NCBI GenBank assembly: GCA_001898165.1
Contig: MKTD01000011.1
Coordinates: forward strand, 124,001 to 188,000
Direction of reading: 5' to 3'
Length of the DNA: 64,000 nucleotides
From: Bacteroidia bacterium 43-41
GTDB lineage: Bacteria > Bacteroidota > Bacteroidia > Bacteroidales > Dysgonomonadaceae
Made by a program: the position numbers and the translations under genes
Notes under the pieces: model-generated
Databases searched by the model: none
Seen by the model: the letters and a program-made list of their open reading frames with translations, nothing else
What the model was told of the DNA's origin: nothing
Part shown: piece after piece, positions 55,888 through 64,000 of the stretch
How positions within the stretch are numbered: the first letter of the stretch is position 1
Layout: every line of letters begins with the position of its first letter

Positions 55888-56283
55888 TTATCTACCTACC
55901 GATTCTTTTACAAAAGAGCCTTCATAAACCTCGTTATCCAAAATGATGCGGATGGTGTATGTTGCAGCTCTCAACGTGCCAATATTAATCACCTCGTAAC
56001 CCATTTCGTTCACTTCCATATAATACTGGGCCGAAGTTCTTCCTCCAATAATCTGTACAATGGCGGTACCGGTATAATCCATCACAGATATAGTAACGTT
56101 TGTTTTACCGTCCGTTGTGCCGGTCACTTCCACTCCTGTTACTCCACGCGTTGTTCCGCCTGATTTACTCAATATAATCTTATCCTGCTGATCGTTCACC
56201 TTGTTTGTTTCGGCGATAGCAAAAGAGGAAGAGAGGAGCGCGCTGCAGATTAACGCAATTGTAAAATAAAGTTTTGTTTTCAT
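55888..56283 (-). CDS. Secreted DUF3244-like protein
   Basis: The 131-residue protein has a signal peptide (about 1-24, ending AIA). A small beta-sandwich-like region follows with NVTISVMDYTGTAIVQI and TYTIRIILDNEVYEGSF, resembling DUF3244 proteins. The function is unknown. Many such proteins in Bacteroidetes lie next to TPR regulators, as here. It lies 20 bases upstream of the AraC gene and probably forms one transcript with it. Confidence 0.65.
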   Translation of the reverse strand: MKTKLYFTIALICSALLSSSFAIAETNKVNDQQDKIILSKSGGTTRGVTGVEVTGTTDGKTNVTISVMDYTGTAIVQIIGGRTSAQYYMEVNEMGYEVINIGTLRAATYTIRIILDNEVYEGSFVKESVGR

Positions 56284-56297
56284 GTGAATAAAATATT

Positions 56298-56342
56298 TGA
56301 ATTACGGACACTAAATTATTTATGAATTACAGACACAAATTA
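56298..56342 (-). repeat. 14-base direct repeat upstream of the DUF3244 gene
   Basis: TGAATTACGGACAC (56298-56311) and TGAATTACAGACAC (56323-56336) are 25 bases apart and are each followed by a similar AAATTA stretch. They lie 14-53 bases upstream of the DUF3244 ATG. Spaced direct repeats are typical of AraC-type sites. Confidence 0.6.
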
Positions 56343-56486
56343 ATAAACAATAGACAGGAAAAACAATACCCTTGCCGAATTTTAACGGTGAAATATTAGG
56401 TAATATTATGATAGACAGGGTGTTGGATGTATTGGTTTTAACGGTTGGTGTGCTGGTTTCAATAATGCTTTTGCAAGAAAAACAGA

Positions 56487-58163
56487 CTAAAAACTGAAAA
56501 ATTGAGTGGTATCTATGTCGTTTTCTGTCATTTTTTTCTTTAACTGAGATTTTCTTGCGCGGATACTTTCTATCGACGTATTCATAAAAGTGGATATTTG
56601 TCTGTTGTCTGCCTTACAAACCAGCAGCATCAGCATAATTTTTTCGTTTGGATTGAAAAGCTCCGCATCCTCCTTCGATAAATTGGTATATAGAGAAAAG
56701 GTGTCTTCGTCGGGTATCAGGGTTTTGGGCATCTCCCGTAAATCGGATTCTGCCGTATGCAGAATATTGTGCATGTTTTCATACACTTTGGGATTGGAGG
56801 AGACGTATCGTTGTGATAATGTATTGAAGTTCTCCTGTAACGAAGTGAGCCTGTTTGATATATGTCCATAAAGCAGGATAAGCCAGTTCCTTTTACTGGC
56901 CTCTTCCTCCAATAGCTTTGTTTCCATGGCGCGCGTCTCCGCCTCGTGTTCCAGCTTCATCAGTTTTATTCTTGCTTCGCGGCGATTTTTTACATTCAGC
57001 ATAATTAAAACCGTGGCCAGCATAGCGAGCAACAAGGCTACGATTGCAATTAAAAGTGTGTTCTGTTGCGATCTCAGCGCGATATTCTCCGCTTCTGAAA
57101 GGTCGTATTTTTTTTCCAGTTCCATCACCTGGGTATTTAATCGCTCTTTAATCGATTTTTCATACCACGCAAAAGCTTTCTGCCTGTAGGTATTGGCAAG
57201 AAAGTAATTTTGTTGTTTTTCGGCAATATTGGCTATGTTCTCGTAAAACAGGTAATTTTCTTTTTTGTTCTCATCTACAATGTTCTCAATAGCCATTTGT
57301 CCGTAAAGCATGGCGCTATCCAATTGATTCAATACGCTATATCTGTCTGAAATTGTATAATACAGGCTGGAAAAATCAATATCTTTTTGGATTGGGGCTA
57401 AACGCAGTCTTAATTTGTCACATTCCAATGCTTTTTCAAATTCCTTAGTCGCTTCAAAATAAACCGATTGTGCATTTAAAATAAGGTAATTCTTATCGGG
57501 AATTCTATTAAAAAATAAGGAGAGTGTATCCACATATTTTTTTCCATTATCAAAATCAGATTGCGCCATTTTATTCCAAAAGATTGCTAAATAGGCATCA
57601 AAGATATGGGTAGAATCGTTTTTTAGCTTAGCGTTATAGAGAGATTCCTGAAAATACTTATCTGCCAACGCATAGCTTGCATTACTAAAATGGGTATTGC
57701 CTAAGAAGTAGTGCAGAATGTATCCGGTTGTCGGATTAGGGTCTTTTTGAGAATGAAACAGGTTATCGGCTTTCTTTAAGGGTTCATACACCGTGCTGTC
57801 TGTTATTCCCATCCGGGTACGGACAATGCCTTTGTAAGTGAGTGCGCGGATGTAATTATTGCTGTGTGGTTCGTGGTAATGGTAATAATCCACCGTCTTG
57901 TCAATCAGCGAGTCGCTTTTGAATTCAAAATATGTTTTATCGTCAGTGATGGTTTTGAGCAGGTTGTAGTAGGCCCGGTTTCCCCGTGAAAGCGCGTGCG
58001 GGTCCATGGTTTTCAGGCTGTCTGAAATAGCTTCGGGATTTTTTTCTAAAAGATTGTCCCATTGTGTGAGTGTCGTGCGTATTTTATTATTTTCCAAACC
58101 ATTACAGGAAAGGAAAAGCATTGCTGCAATTGCAGCAAAGGCTATAAAAATAAAACGACGCAT
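56487..58163 (-). CDS. TPR lipoprotein-like membrane regulator with C-terminal HTH
   Basis: The 558-residue protein has a lipobox-like LFLSC with Cys20, a TPR-rich region (about 40-345), one membrane span (about 368-392), a coiled-coil stretch (about 395-450) and a C-terminal region with IMLMLLVCKADNRQISTFMNTSIESIRARKSQLKKK, like a LuxR-type HTH. This is the Bacteroidetes architecture in which periplasmic TPRs sense a signal and a cytoplasmic helix-turn-helix acts on DNA. Its neighbours are the DUF3244 and susC/susD genes. Confidence 0.8.
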   Translation of the reverse strand: MRRFIFIAFAAIAAMLFLSCNGLENNKIRTTLTQWDNLLEKNPEAISDSLKTMDPHALSRGNRAYYNLLKTITDDKTYFEFKSDSLIDKTVDYYHYHEPHSNNYIRALTYKGIVRTRMGITDSTVYEPLKKADNLFHSQKDPNPTTGYILHYFLGNTHFSNASYALADKYFQESLYNAKLKNDSTHIFDAYLAIFWNKMAQSDFDNGKKYVDTLSLFFNRIPDKNYLILNAQSVYFEATKEFEKALECDKLRLRLAPIQKDIDFSSLYYTISDRYSVLNQLDSAMLYGQMAIENIVDENKKENYLFYENIANIAEKQQNYFLANTYRQKAFAWYEKSIKERLNTQVMELEKKYDLSEAENIALRSQQNTLLIAIVALLLAMLATVLIMLNVKNRREARIKLMKLEHEAETRAMETKLLEEEASKRNWLILLYGHISNRLTSLQENFNTLSQRYVSSNPKVYENMHNILHTAESDLREMPKTLIPDEDTFSLYTNLSKEDAELFNPNEKIMLMLLVCKADNRQISTFMNTSIESIRARKSQLKKKMTENDIDTTQFFSF

Positions 58164-58186
58164 TCTTTTTTAAAACTTATTTGCTG

Positions 58187-58194
58187 CAAAGATA
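58187..58194 (-). promoter_or_regulatory. -7 promoter element for the TPR regulator
   Basis: Minus strand TATCTTTG, matching TAnnTTTG, 23 bases before the ATG at 58163. Confidence 0.6.
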
Positions 58195-58352
58195 ATTTTT
58201 TTTGTTGAATTTGTTTAATAAAAAGGACAAGATTCAGGTCTAATATTAAATTTGGCTTGTCAAACCTTGTGATCTGTTGTTTTATGTTTAAGGTTTGTTT
58301 TTATTGTATGGTATTGTTACTCTAGTACATCACGTTTAAAGTATTGGAAAAG

Positions 58353-58376
58353 AAAAACCCCTCGCAAAATGTGAGG
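58353..58376 (-). terminator. Second possible terminator downstream of susD
   Basis: On the minus strand CCTCACA pairs with TGCGAGG (one G-U pair) around a 3-base loop, followed by GG and T5. It could back up the terminator at 58545. Confidence 0.5.
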
Positions 58377-58544
58377 AGCGTGCTAATATTTTTCTGATTG
58401 CTTTCTAATACCCTATTTATAAAATGGAATGAACAGGTATGAATTTTTTTTCACAGCCTTTATAAGGAAGGGAGATAAGTACATTAAAGGCTATTGAAAG
58501 TTGAATATCTCAAAAGATATAAAAGATTCGAATTTAAAAACAAC

Positions 58545-58572
58545 AAAAAACCGTCTTGAGGGACGGTTTTTT
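58545..58572 (-). terminator. Intrinsic terminator after susD
   Basis: AAAAAACCGTC pairs with GACGGTTTTTT around a 6-base loop, 24 bases after the susD stop. Confidence 0.85.
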
Positions 58573-58596
58573 AATTAGTAAATAAGAGAGTTTAGT

Positions 58597-60204
58597 TTAT
58601 ACGGATGGAACTGAAATAATTGGGTTATTTGTAGTTTCATCTATAGCCTCATTTGTATTAATTTCGTCTTCCGGTAATAACCACAGAAGAATTGGGGCTT
58701 CTGCGGGTAGATCATAAGAAAATGGTGCAGGATAGTTGATCCCTTTGCGTAAGATTGGCTTTTTAAGCCTTTTTACGTCGAATAGAGAAAAACCTTCACC
58801 CCATAATTCAATCCTTCTTTGCATCCATACTTCATCTTGAATTCCTTTAGCATCATTGACAGGACAAACGTAAGAAGGATTCCTATAGGTTTTTACAAAA
58901 TTTTCCAATACTTGCTTTCCTGATGACGGATTTCCTCCCATGGCCAAAGCTTCTGCTCGTATAAGTATCATTTCTTCTACTCGCATTAGCGGCAAATCAC
59001 ACGCATTTGTAGGATTATTATATTGATCTTGGTAAGGGCCAAATTTTACATTAAGATAAGGTTCATTCCATCCAAACCAGTCTATAATTCCATATTCTTC
59101 ATTATTATAAGTGATTGTCCATGTCATATCAACGTTAGGTGATTGCATTTCTTCATCAATCCACCACCCTTTCCTAACATCAGTAGTTGGAATTTTTTCC
59201 CATAAATCCTGATTTATGTATCTGCCGGCATATCCCGGTGAATAACCATTACCAGTTAGTGAACAAATCATGGATGGAAAATTAAGAATGCCAGACGTTA
59301 CAATATCATTAGTTTCAGATACATCACTTCCCCAAATCCAAGACGTTGCATTAATGTTGTTAAATGAAGGTTTAGAAACTTGTTGTATAGTATAAGGAGT
59401 AAACCCAGTCATAGCTTTTTCCGCATCGGCGGCAGCTTCAGTCCATTTTTCCATATTAAGATTAGCCCTCGCACGCAAACCATAAGCTACGTTTTGATTG
59501 ATCATCTCTTTTCCCGTCCGATTGAAACCCTCTAATAAATTTATAGCTTCATCCAAATCTTTCATGATCAAATCATATACTTGTTGTACAGTCGCTCTTG
59601 GATTATTTGCAGCTTGTTCTGGGGTTGTTTCTTCCGTTACAATGGGAACTGCAGGAGCACTTTCATGTCCTTTATACGTAAACTGATATATTTGGACTAA
59701 GTGTAAATAGTCAAAAGCCCTTGAAGCTAAGGCCTGACCTCTATATGCCTTTAACAGCGGTTCTGATGTATCAGAAGGTATTGTAAATAAAATATCATTT
59801 GCTGTTTTCATGTGGCTGTAAAACAAATTCCACAAAAAGTACGTAATTTCACTTGGCGCAGTCCTGTCTGTATATCTCATAGAATTACGGAACCAATTGT
59901 ACCCAGAGTTTTCAGATGGCATATCTTGTCCTGAAGCATCAAACATTAAACCAGCAGCAGCATAGCCAAAATCATAATGCCGGGTACTACCATACCAATC
60001 TGAAATTGAAGCATACTTAATCAATCCAGAATACAATCCATTAACTTCTGCTTGTAGCCTTTCTGGTGCAATCTTAGTAAGTTCTTCTTTTTGTTTTTCA
60101 GTAAATATAGATCCTTCCGGTTCCAATTCCAAATCGGAACATCCAATGAAAAACATAAATGTAACACTGAGAAGAATATAAAATAAGTTATTTATTTTTT
60201 TCAT
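58597..60204 (-). CDS. SusD/RagB-family nutrient-binding lipoprotein
   Basis: SusD-type proteins form the lid over the SusC transporter and bind glycans or peptides at the cell surface. The 535-residue protein has a lipoprotein signal with Cys at about residue 22 in FFIGCSD, the RagB/SusD helical TPR-like fold, VNGLYSGLI and the C-terminal region with MQRRIELWGEGFSLFDVKRL. The ATG at 60204 gives this signal; longer frames reach into susC. It follows susC by 20 bases. The ligand is unknown. Confidence 0.9.
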   Translation of the reverse strand: MKKINNLFYILLSVTFMFFIGCSDLELEPEGSIFTEKQKEELTKIAPERLQAEVNGLYSGLIKYASISDWYGSTRHYDFGYAAAGLMFDASGQDMPSENSGYNWFRNSMRYTDRTAPSEITYFLWNLFYSHMKTANDILFTIPSDTSEPLLKAYRGQALASRAFDYLHLVQIYQFTYKGHESAPAVPIVTEETTPEQAANNPRATVQQVYDLIMKDLDEAINLLEGFNRTGKEMINQNVAYGLRARANLNMEKWTEAAADAEKAMTGFTPYTIQQVSKPSFNNINATSWIWGSDVSETNDIVTSGILNFPSMICSLTGNGYSPGYAGRYINQDLWEKIPTTDVRKGWWIDEEMQSPNVDMTWTITYNNEEYGIIDWFGWNEPYLNVKFGPYQDQYNNPTNACDLPLMRVEEMILIRAEALAMGGNPSSGKQVLENFVKTYRNPSYVCPVNDAKGIQDEVWMQRRIELWGEGFSLFDVKRLKKPILRKGINYPAPFSYDLPAEAPILLWLLPEDEINTNEAIDETTNNPIISVPSV

Positions 60205-60224
60205 AATTATTCTTTTTTTATTTA

Positions 60225-63200
60225 TTAAAATTGAATACTTATACCACCGGAAACAGTTCTGATTGCAGAATAACGATATCCACCCGATGAAGTATATGAC
60301 CTGCGTGGATCCATTCCTTTCCTTGCAGCCCATAGAGCAACATTGTCTGCAGTCAAATAGATTCTCAAATTACTTAATGATAAATTATGAATAACATTTT
60401 TCGGCAATGTATAGCCCAAAGTAATGTTTGTTAAATCCAAATAATTAGAGTTAGTTAAGAACCTGTCAGAAGTCGAGTTTGCATAAAGGTCCCCTGCTTT
60501 AAGTCTCGGGACATCTGTATTGGTGTTATCCGGAGTCCAAGCATTCAAAATATCCATATGCCAGTTTGTACCTGCACTGTTGGTTGTACCTGAGTGCATC
60601 AAAGATTGATACCCATCGTCAATCATTCGACCACCTAATTGATAAGCAAATGAAACAGAAAAGTCAAATCCGTAAGCATTTAAGCCTGTGCCAAAACCAC
60701 CATAGAATGTGGGTAATATGTTTCCTGTAGCATATTGAGTCGCTTGATTAAATTCGGTAGTTGTTTCCTGTCCTGTAACATTTCCTTTCGCATCCTTTAT
60801 GTCTTTATAATACAAAGCAACACCATTTTTATCAACCCCTGCATAATTCCGAATGTACAAATTATACATTGATTCCCCTTCTTTATATATACGAGTTCCT
60901 GAAATCAATTCTCCTTTAAGTTCAGGAGCAAGTTTCAATATTTTATTTTTAATGTATGTACCATTAGTATACACACTCCAGGTTAAATCTCTCGTTTTAA
61001 TCAAATCTGATTTCAAATCAATCTCTACGCCTTGGTTTAATACAGAGCCAATATTCATAGGTATATTAGCATACCCATTTGAAGGAGGCACCGGCATATA
61101 GTAAAGCATATCTGTTGTTTTACGGCTGAAATATTCAATACCTCCACTTAATTTATTTTTAAATAGATTAAAATCAAAACCTGTATTAAAAGAATAAGAA
61201 GTTTCCCACGTAATATCTTTATTCCCTTTATAAGTCATTGTTGTAGCAAAATCCTTGTTGTTCTCTTTTACAGTAAATTGGTCTGTGTAAGGATAATAAT
61301 TACTTGTAACGCCATCACTATAGAGTAAGGCATCATTTCCCTGAACACCATAACTCATTTTAAATTTCAAAAAATCCACCCAATCTAGTTTTTCCATGAA
61401 GTTCTCTCTTGTCATGACCCATGCAAAACCCAAACTGCCAAAGTTACCCCATCTGTTATCCGGATGAAAACGAGACGACGCATCGCGTCTGAATGATCCA
61501 CTTACAATATATTTTTGGTCATATTCATATTGGGCACGCCCTAGCCATCCTTCTGTTCCATAATTGTCGGTATATGATTCTGCTGACGGATTTAAAATAG
61601 CATTATCAACTTCGACAATTGAAGGATTGAATAATTTTTCCTTACTTGCCAATATATATTTATACATGTAATTGTAAGTCTCATGACCTAGTAATATGTT
61701 TAAACTGTGAACGTCATCAAATATCTTGTTATAATTTAATAATTGCTGGTGGTTCATAGATGTTGTTCTGAAAGCTCCATTATAAACGATACCTCCAACT
61801 TTTGAGTATTGTCCATAAAAGGCATTATACAACCGACTATATCGTGTATTCTCTACATCAGCACCTAAATTATACGTAAATCGAAGGCCGTCCATAATAT
61901 CTATATCTACACTCCATCTTCCTCCAAAGACATCGGCTAAGTACTGACGTTTATCTAAAGCAATCATTGACGCAGGGTTTGATCCACTCATAAATGTACG
62001 TTTATAATTACCCCCAGTTCTATCTCCAAAATCATATACTGTATAACCTCTAGAATCTGTTTTTATTGAGCCATCAGGATTACGAACATACATAGGATAT
62101 ATAGGAGCTAAGAAATCAGCTACATAAAATAAGTTTGCAGAAGATGTTCCTTCTTGTGTAGCAGGAGAGGACATATCATAATTAGTATATGCAACATTAG
62201 CTCTAAATTTCAGCCAATCTTTAGCTTGATAATCTGCATTTAAACGTGTTGTATAACGTTTGAATCCTGAATTAGCGATGATACCAGCATCATCCAAGTA
62301 TCCGCCAGACAAGAAATAATTTATTTTGTCTGTACCGCCTGATACACTCACGTTGTACTCTTGCCTTAAATTTCCTTTGTCAAATAATTCATTATACCAG
62401 TTGTCTGGCTTATAAAAGAATTCTCCGTCACTATAACCTAAGGTTGCACTTGGATTTAATTTACCATCCATACCAATCATACTTTGTCCTTGAGGCACAG
62501 TGTATATTTGATATCCAACTCCCCCGTTTTGATTTGTAGGTAAATATTGATTAGCCAATGCATTAGCTTCATTAGGCCCGCGCACATTTCCTGCGGCGTC
62601 TTTTGTGTTGATGAATTCGTTGTAAATAGATTGATAGGCCTTTTCCAAATACATAGCAGGATCTGTCATTACATCATAATTAGATAATCCTCTTGAGTTA
62701 GTTCCCCATTTCGCATCTACATTTACAATCGCCTGTTTGCTTTTTCCACTTTTGGTGGTGATCAAAATTACACCATTGGCACCACGTGCCCCATATAGAG
62801 CATTGGAAGCAGCGTCCTTCAGAACTGTCGTACTTTCGATATCTGCTGTATTTATTGACGAAATATCTCCATCAAAAGGTACTCCATCAACTACATATAA
62901 AGGAGAATTACCTGCGGCCATTGAACCGATCCCCCTTATACGTACTGTTGATGTGGTTCCTGGCTGTCCGTTAGTTCTGGTAACTTGTACACCAGCAACC
63001 TGACCTGATAATGCATTGGTTACGTTGGCAACTTGTCTTTTGGAAATTGCTTCACTATCAATTACAGCCGCTGATCCGGTAAATGAAGATCTTTTTGCTG
63101 TGCCATAAGCCACGACCATTACTTCTTCGAGTAATTGAGTGTCGGGAACCAGAATAATTCTTAAACTAGTGTTCGCGGGTATTTCTTGTGTAACATAGCC

Positions 63201-63422
63201 AACATAGGAAACAATCAGTATGCTACCACTGGGCGCAGATAGGTTAAAACTACCATCTACATCAGTAATGGTCCCTTGTGACGTTCCTTTGATTTGGATA
63301 GTGGCCCCAATCACCGGCTCGCCCGCTTCATCCACCACGGTACCTCGCACTTGTGTTTGAGCCATTGCAAACCCTATTCCTATAAAGAAAAGGGCTAAGA
63401 ACATAGTTAATTTTCTTTTCAT
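60225..63422 (-). CDS. SusC/RagA-family TonB-linked outer-membrane transporter
   Basis: The 1065-residue protein has a signal peptide (about 1-22), a carboxypeptidase-like domain (about 24-100, VRGTVVDEAGEPVIGATIQI), a TonB-box region LEEVMVVAYGTAKRSSFTGS, a plug domain (about 110-225) with the SusC motifs RIRGIGSM and DAASNALYGARGANGVILIT, and a large barrel. It imports a ligand handed over by the adjacent SusD. The start at 63422 gives the signal peptide. No carbohydrate-active enzyme gene is visible in the window. Confidence 0.93.
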   Translation of the reverse strand: MKRKLTMFLALFFIGIGFAMAQTQVRGTVVDEAGEPVIGATIQIKGTSQGTITDVDGSFNLSAPSGSILIVSYVGYVTQEIPANTSLRIILVPDTQLLEEVMVVAYGTAKRSSFTGSAAVIDSEAISKRQVANVTNALSGQVAGVQVTRTNGQPGTTSTVRIRGIGSMAAGNSPLYVVDGVPFDGDISSINTADIESTTVLKDAASNALYGARGANGVILITTKSGKSKQAIVNVDAKWGTNSRGLSNYDVMTDPAMYLEKAYQSIYNEFINTKDAAGNVRGPNEANALANQYLPTNQNGGVGYQIYTVPQGQSMIGMDGKLNPSATLGYSDGEFFYKPDNWYNELFDKGNLRQEYNVSVSGGTDKINYFLSGGYLDDAGIIANSGFKRYTTRLNADYQAKDWLKFRANVAYTNYDMSSPATQEGTSSANLFYVADFLAPIYPMYVRNPDGSIKTDSRGYTVYDFGDRTGGNYKRTFMSGSNPASMIALDKRQYLADVFGGRWSVDIDIMDGLRFTYNLGADVENTRYSRLYNAFYGQYSKVGGIVYNGAFRTTSMNHQQLLNYNKIFDDVHSLNILLGHETYNYMYKYILASKEKLFNPSIVEVDNAILNPSAESYTDNYGTEGWLGRAQYEYDQKYIVSGSFRRDASSRFHPDNRWGNFGSLGFAWVMTRENFMEKLDWVDFLKFKMSYGVQGNDALLYSDGVTSNYYPYTDQFTVKENNKDFATTMTYKGNKDITWETSYSFNTGFDFNLFKNKLSGGIEYFSRKTTDMLYYMPVPPSNGYANIPMNIGSVLNQGVEIDLKSDLIKTRDLTWSVYTNGTYIKNKILKLAPELKGELISGTRIYKEGESMYNLYIRNYAGVDKNGVALYYKDIKDAKGNVTGQETTTEFNQATQYATGNILPTFYGGFGTGLNAYGFDFSVSFAYQLGGRMIDDGYQSLMHSGTTNSAGTNWHMDILNAWTPDNTNTDVPRLKAGDLYANSTSDRFLTNSNYLDLTNITLGYTLPKNVIHNLSLSNLRIYLTADNVALWAARKGMDPRRSYTSSGGYRYSAIRTVSGGISIQF

Positions 63423-63600
63423 AAACTCTACTTTTAAATTAAACAATTATAGTATCTAAATTATCTTTTTATTATAGTAATCGCCATGATTATTTGAAAA
63501 CACAAGTTTTTGGGTGGAAATAGAGGATATGGTTTTCCCGTTCATAAGCGATTAACATGAAATAAGTTTACTTATATGTTTGCAAATATAAATTAAATTT
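63418..63600 (-). repeat. susC-proximal copy of an imperfect upstream duplication
   Basis: This region spans the susC start codon and the promoter element at 63583-63590. Its ends, TTCATAAACTCTACTTTTAA and GCAAATATAAATTAAATTTT, recur almost exactly in the distal copy; the middle is diverged. Confidence 0.6.
63583..63590 (-). promoter_or_regulatory. -7 promoter element for susC/susD
   Basis: Minus strand TATATTTG, matching TAnnTTTG, 160 bases before the susC start, which suggests a long leader RNA. Confidence 0.5.
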
Positions 63601-63663
63601 TTAATATCAACTTCTTTTTTTGAAATGTTCTTTAACATAAAAAAGCCAATAAACCTGATTGCA

Positions 63664-63693
63664 TTATAAAAAATAAGAGTAGTTTCTGTTCAT
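63664..63693 (-). pseudogene. Vestigial start of a susC-like frame
   Basis: At the position matching the susC start in the distal copy, an ATG opens MNRNYSYFL and a stop. It resembles the susC start MKRKLTMFL and may be a relic of a lost gene, or a leader peptide. Confidence 0.4.
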
Positions 63694-63885
63694 AAACTCT
63701 ACTTTTAAGTTATTTTCAACTAAATTCAAACAACAATATAAAAAGTCAAAAAGCATTCAGAAATCTTCTTTTGTACGAATAAAAAGCATGAAATACCTTC
63801 AGAAAAGAGCGTGGCTCTCTATTCATAACTAATTAACATACATTTTCAACTCAAAATTAACGCAAATATAAACTAAATTTTTTAT
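63689..63885 (-). repeat. Distal copy of the susC upstream duplication
   Basis: The ends match the proximal copy at offsets of 271 and 280 bases. It includes another TATATTTG element on the minus strand (63863-63870). Confidence 0.55.
63863..63870 (-). promoter_or_regulatory. Second -7 element in the distal copy
   Basis: Minus strand TATATTTG in the same sequence context as the element at 63583-63590. It could start a longer susC transcript. Confidence 0.4.
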
Positions 63886-64000
63886 TATAAAACAACTTTT
63901 TGATGTTTATTTACTATTATTCTAATAAATGAGTGGATAATTGAATGTAATAGTTACACTTTATCACTTAATGCAATGCAACTATTTGTGGTTATTGGTT

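Larger units (their letters stand above)
58164..58596. other. 433-base gap between susD and the TPR regulator
   Basis: The gap holds the TPR-regulator promoter (58187-58194), two minus-strand hairpin terminators (58353-58376 and 58545-58572) and otherwise A/T-rich sequence. I see no coding frame of note. Confidence 0.6.
63447..64000. other. 554-base A/T-rich region upstream of susC
   Basis: The region has no supported gene. It contains the susC promoter element, a second copy of the leader with a nine-codon vestigial frame, and a second -7 element. The window ends before the next gene. Confidence 0.6.

Overview
The window reads as chromosomal DNA of a Bacteroidetes bacterium, most likely a fermentative member of the Bacteroidales (a Dysgonomonas/Proteiniphilum-like organism is a guess, not a result). 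The support is a SusC/SusD pair, several CarboxypepD-plug TonB-dependent receptors, a DUF4954 protein, a TPR/membrane/HTH regulator, a GT3-type glycogen synthase, and many start sites preceded by TAnnTTTG, the -7 element of the Bacteroidetes sigma factor. A complete [FeFe]-hydrogenase maturation set (hydG, hydF, hydE) and a tyrosine phenol-lyase point to anaerobic amino-acid fermentation.

Layout. 1-8.4 kb: edge of a small membrane protein, a C1 peptidase, murF, a minus-strand unit (split LysO exporter, metallophosphoesterase), a TonB-receptor-like barrel and trmD. 8.5-20 kb: tyrosine phenol-lyase, then a minus-strand run: a probably metal-regulated unit (His-rich protein plus TonB receptor) behind a palindromic operator, hydGFE, a TerC protein, and an oxidoreductase/TIM-barrel pair. 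20-29.6 kb: dapA-ribE-nitroreductase, then an envelope cluster (barrel protein, TPR protein, LptC, CorC/HlyC protein, SurA/PpiD-like foldase). 29.8-34.3 kb: a solitary AAA ATPase, ppk1, a phosphoesterase and a LysE-type exporter. 34.4-46.1 kb: purL, thioesterase, dprA, bcp, two orphan antitoxins, recA, DUF4954, and cysE-cysK behind a poly-cysteine leader peptide. 46.1-53.9 kb: mfd, glycogen synthase, glucan phosphorylase. 53.9-64 kb looks accessory: a second AAA ATPase between duplicated copies of the phosphorylase gene end, an AraC regulator, a DUF3244 protein, a TPR regulator, and susD/susC with a partly duplicated upstream region.

How the genes connect. cysE and cysK make cysteine from serine and are probably controlled by a leader ending in five Cys codons. 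Glycogen synthase and phosphorylase build and break down storage glucan. HydG, HydF and HydE assemble the H-cluster of a hydrogenase encoded elsewhere. The 22-29 kb cluster serves the outer membrane: LPS transport, barrel proteins and periplasmic folding.

The most unusual signals are the poly-Cys leader upstream of cysE, the 1.42-kb ATPase unit that appears to have inserted at the 3' end of the phosphorylase gene while keeping that end intact, period-7 repeats at three gene junctions, the orphan antitoxins next to recA, and the partly duplicated susC upstream region. All positions and motifs were read by eye. Family names come from recognising motifs, not from a database search.
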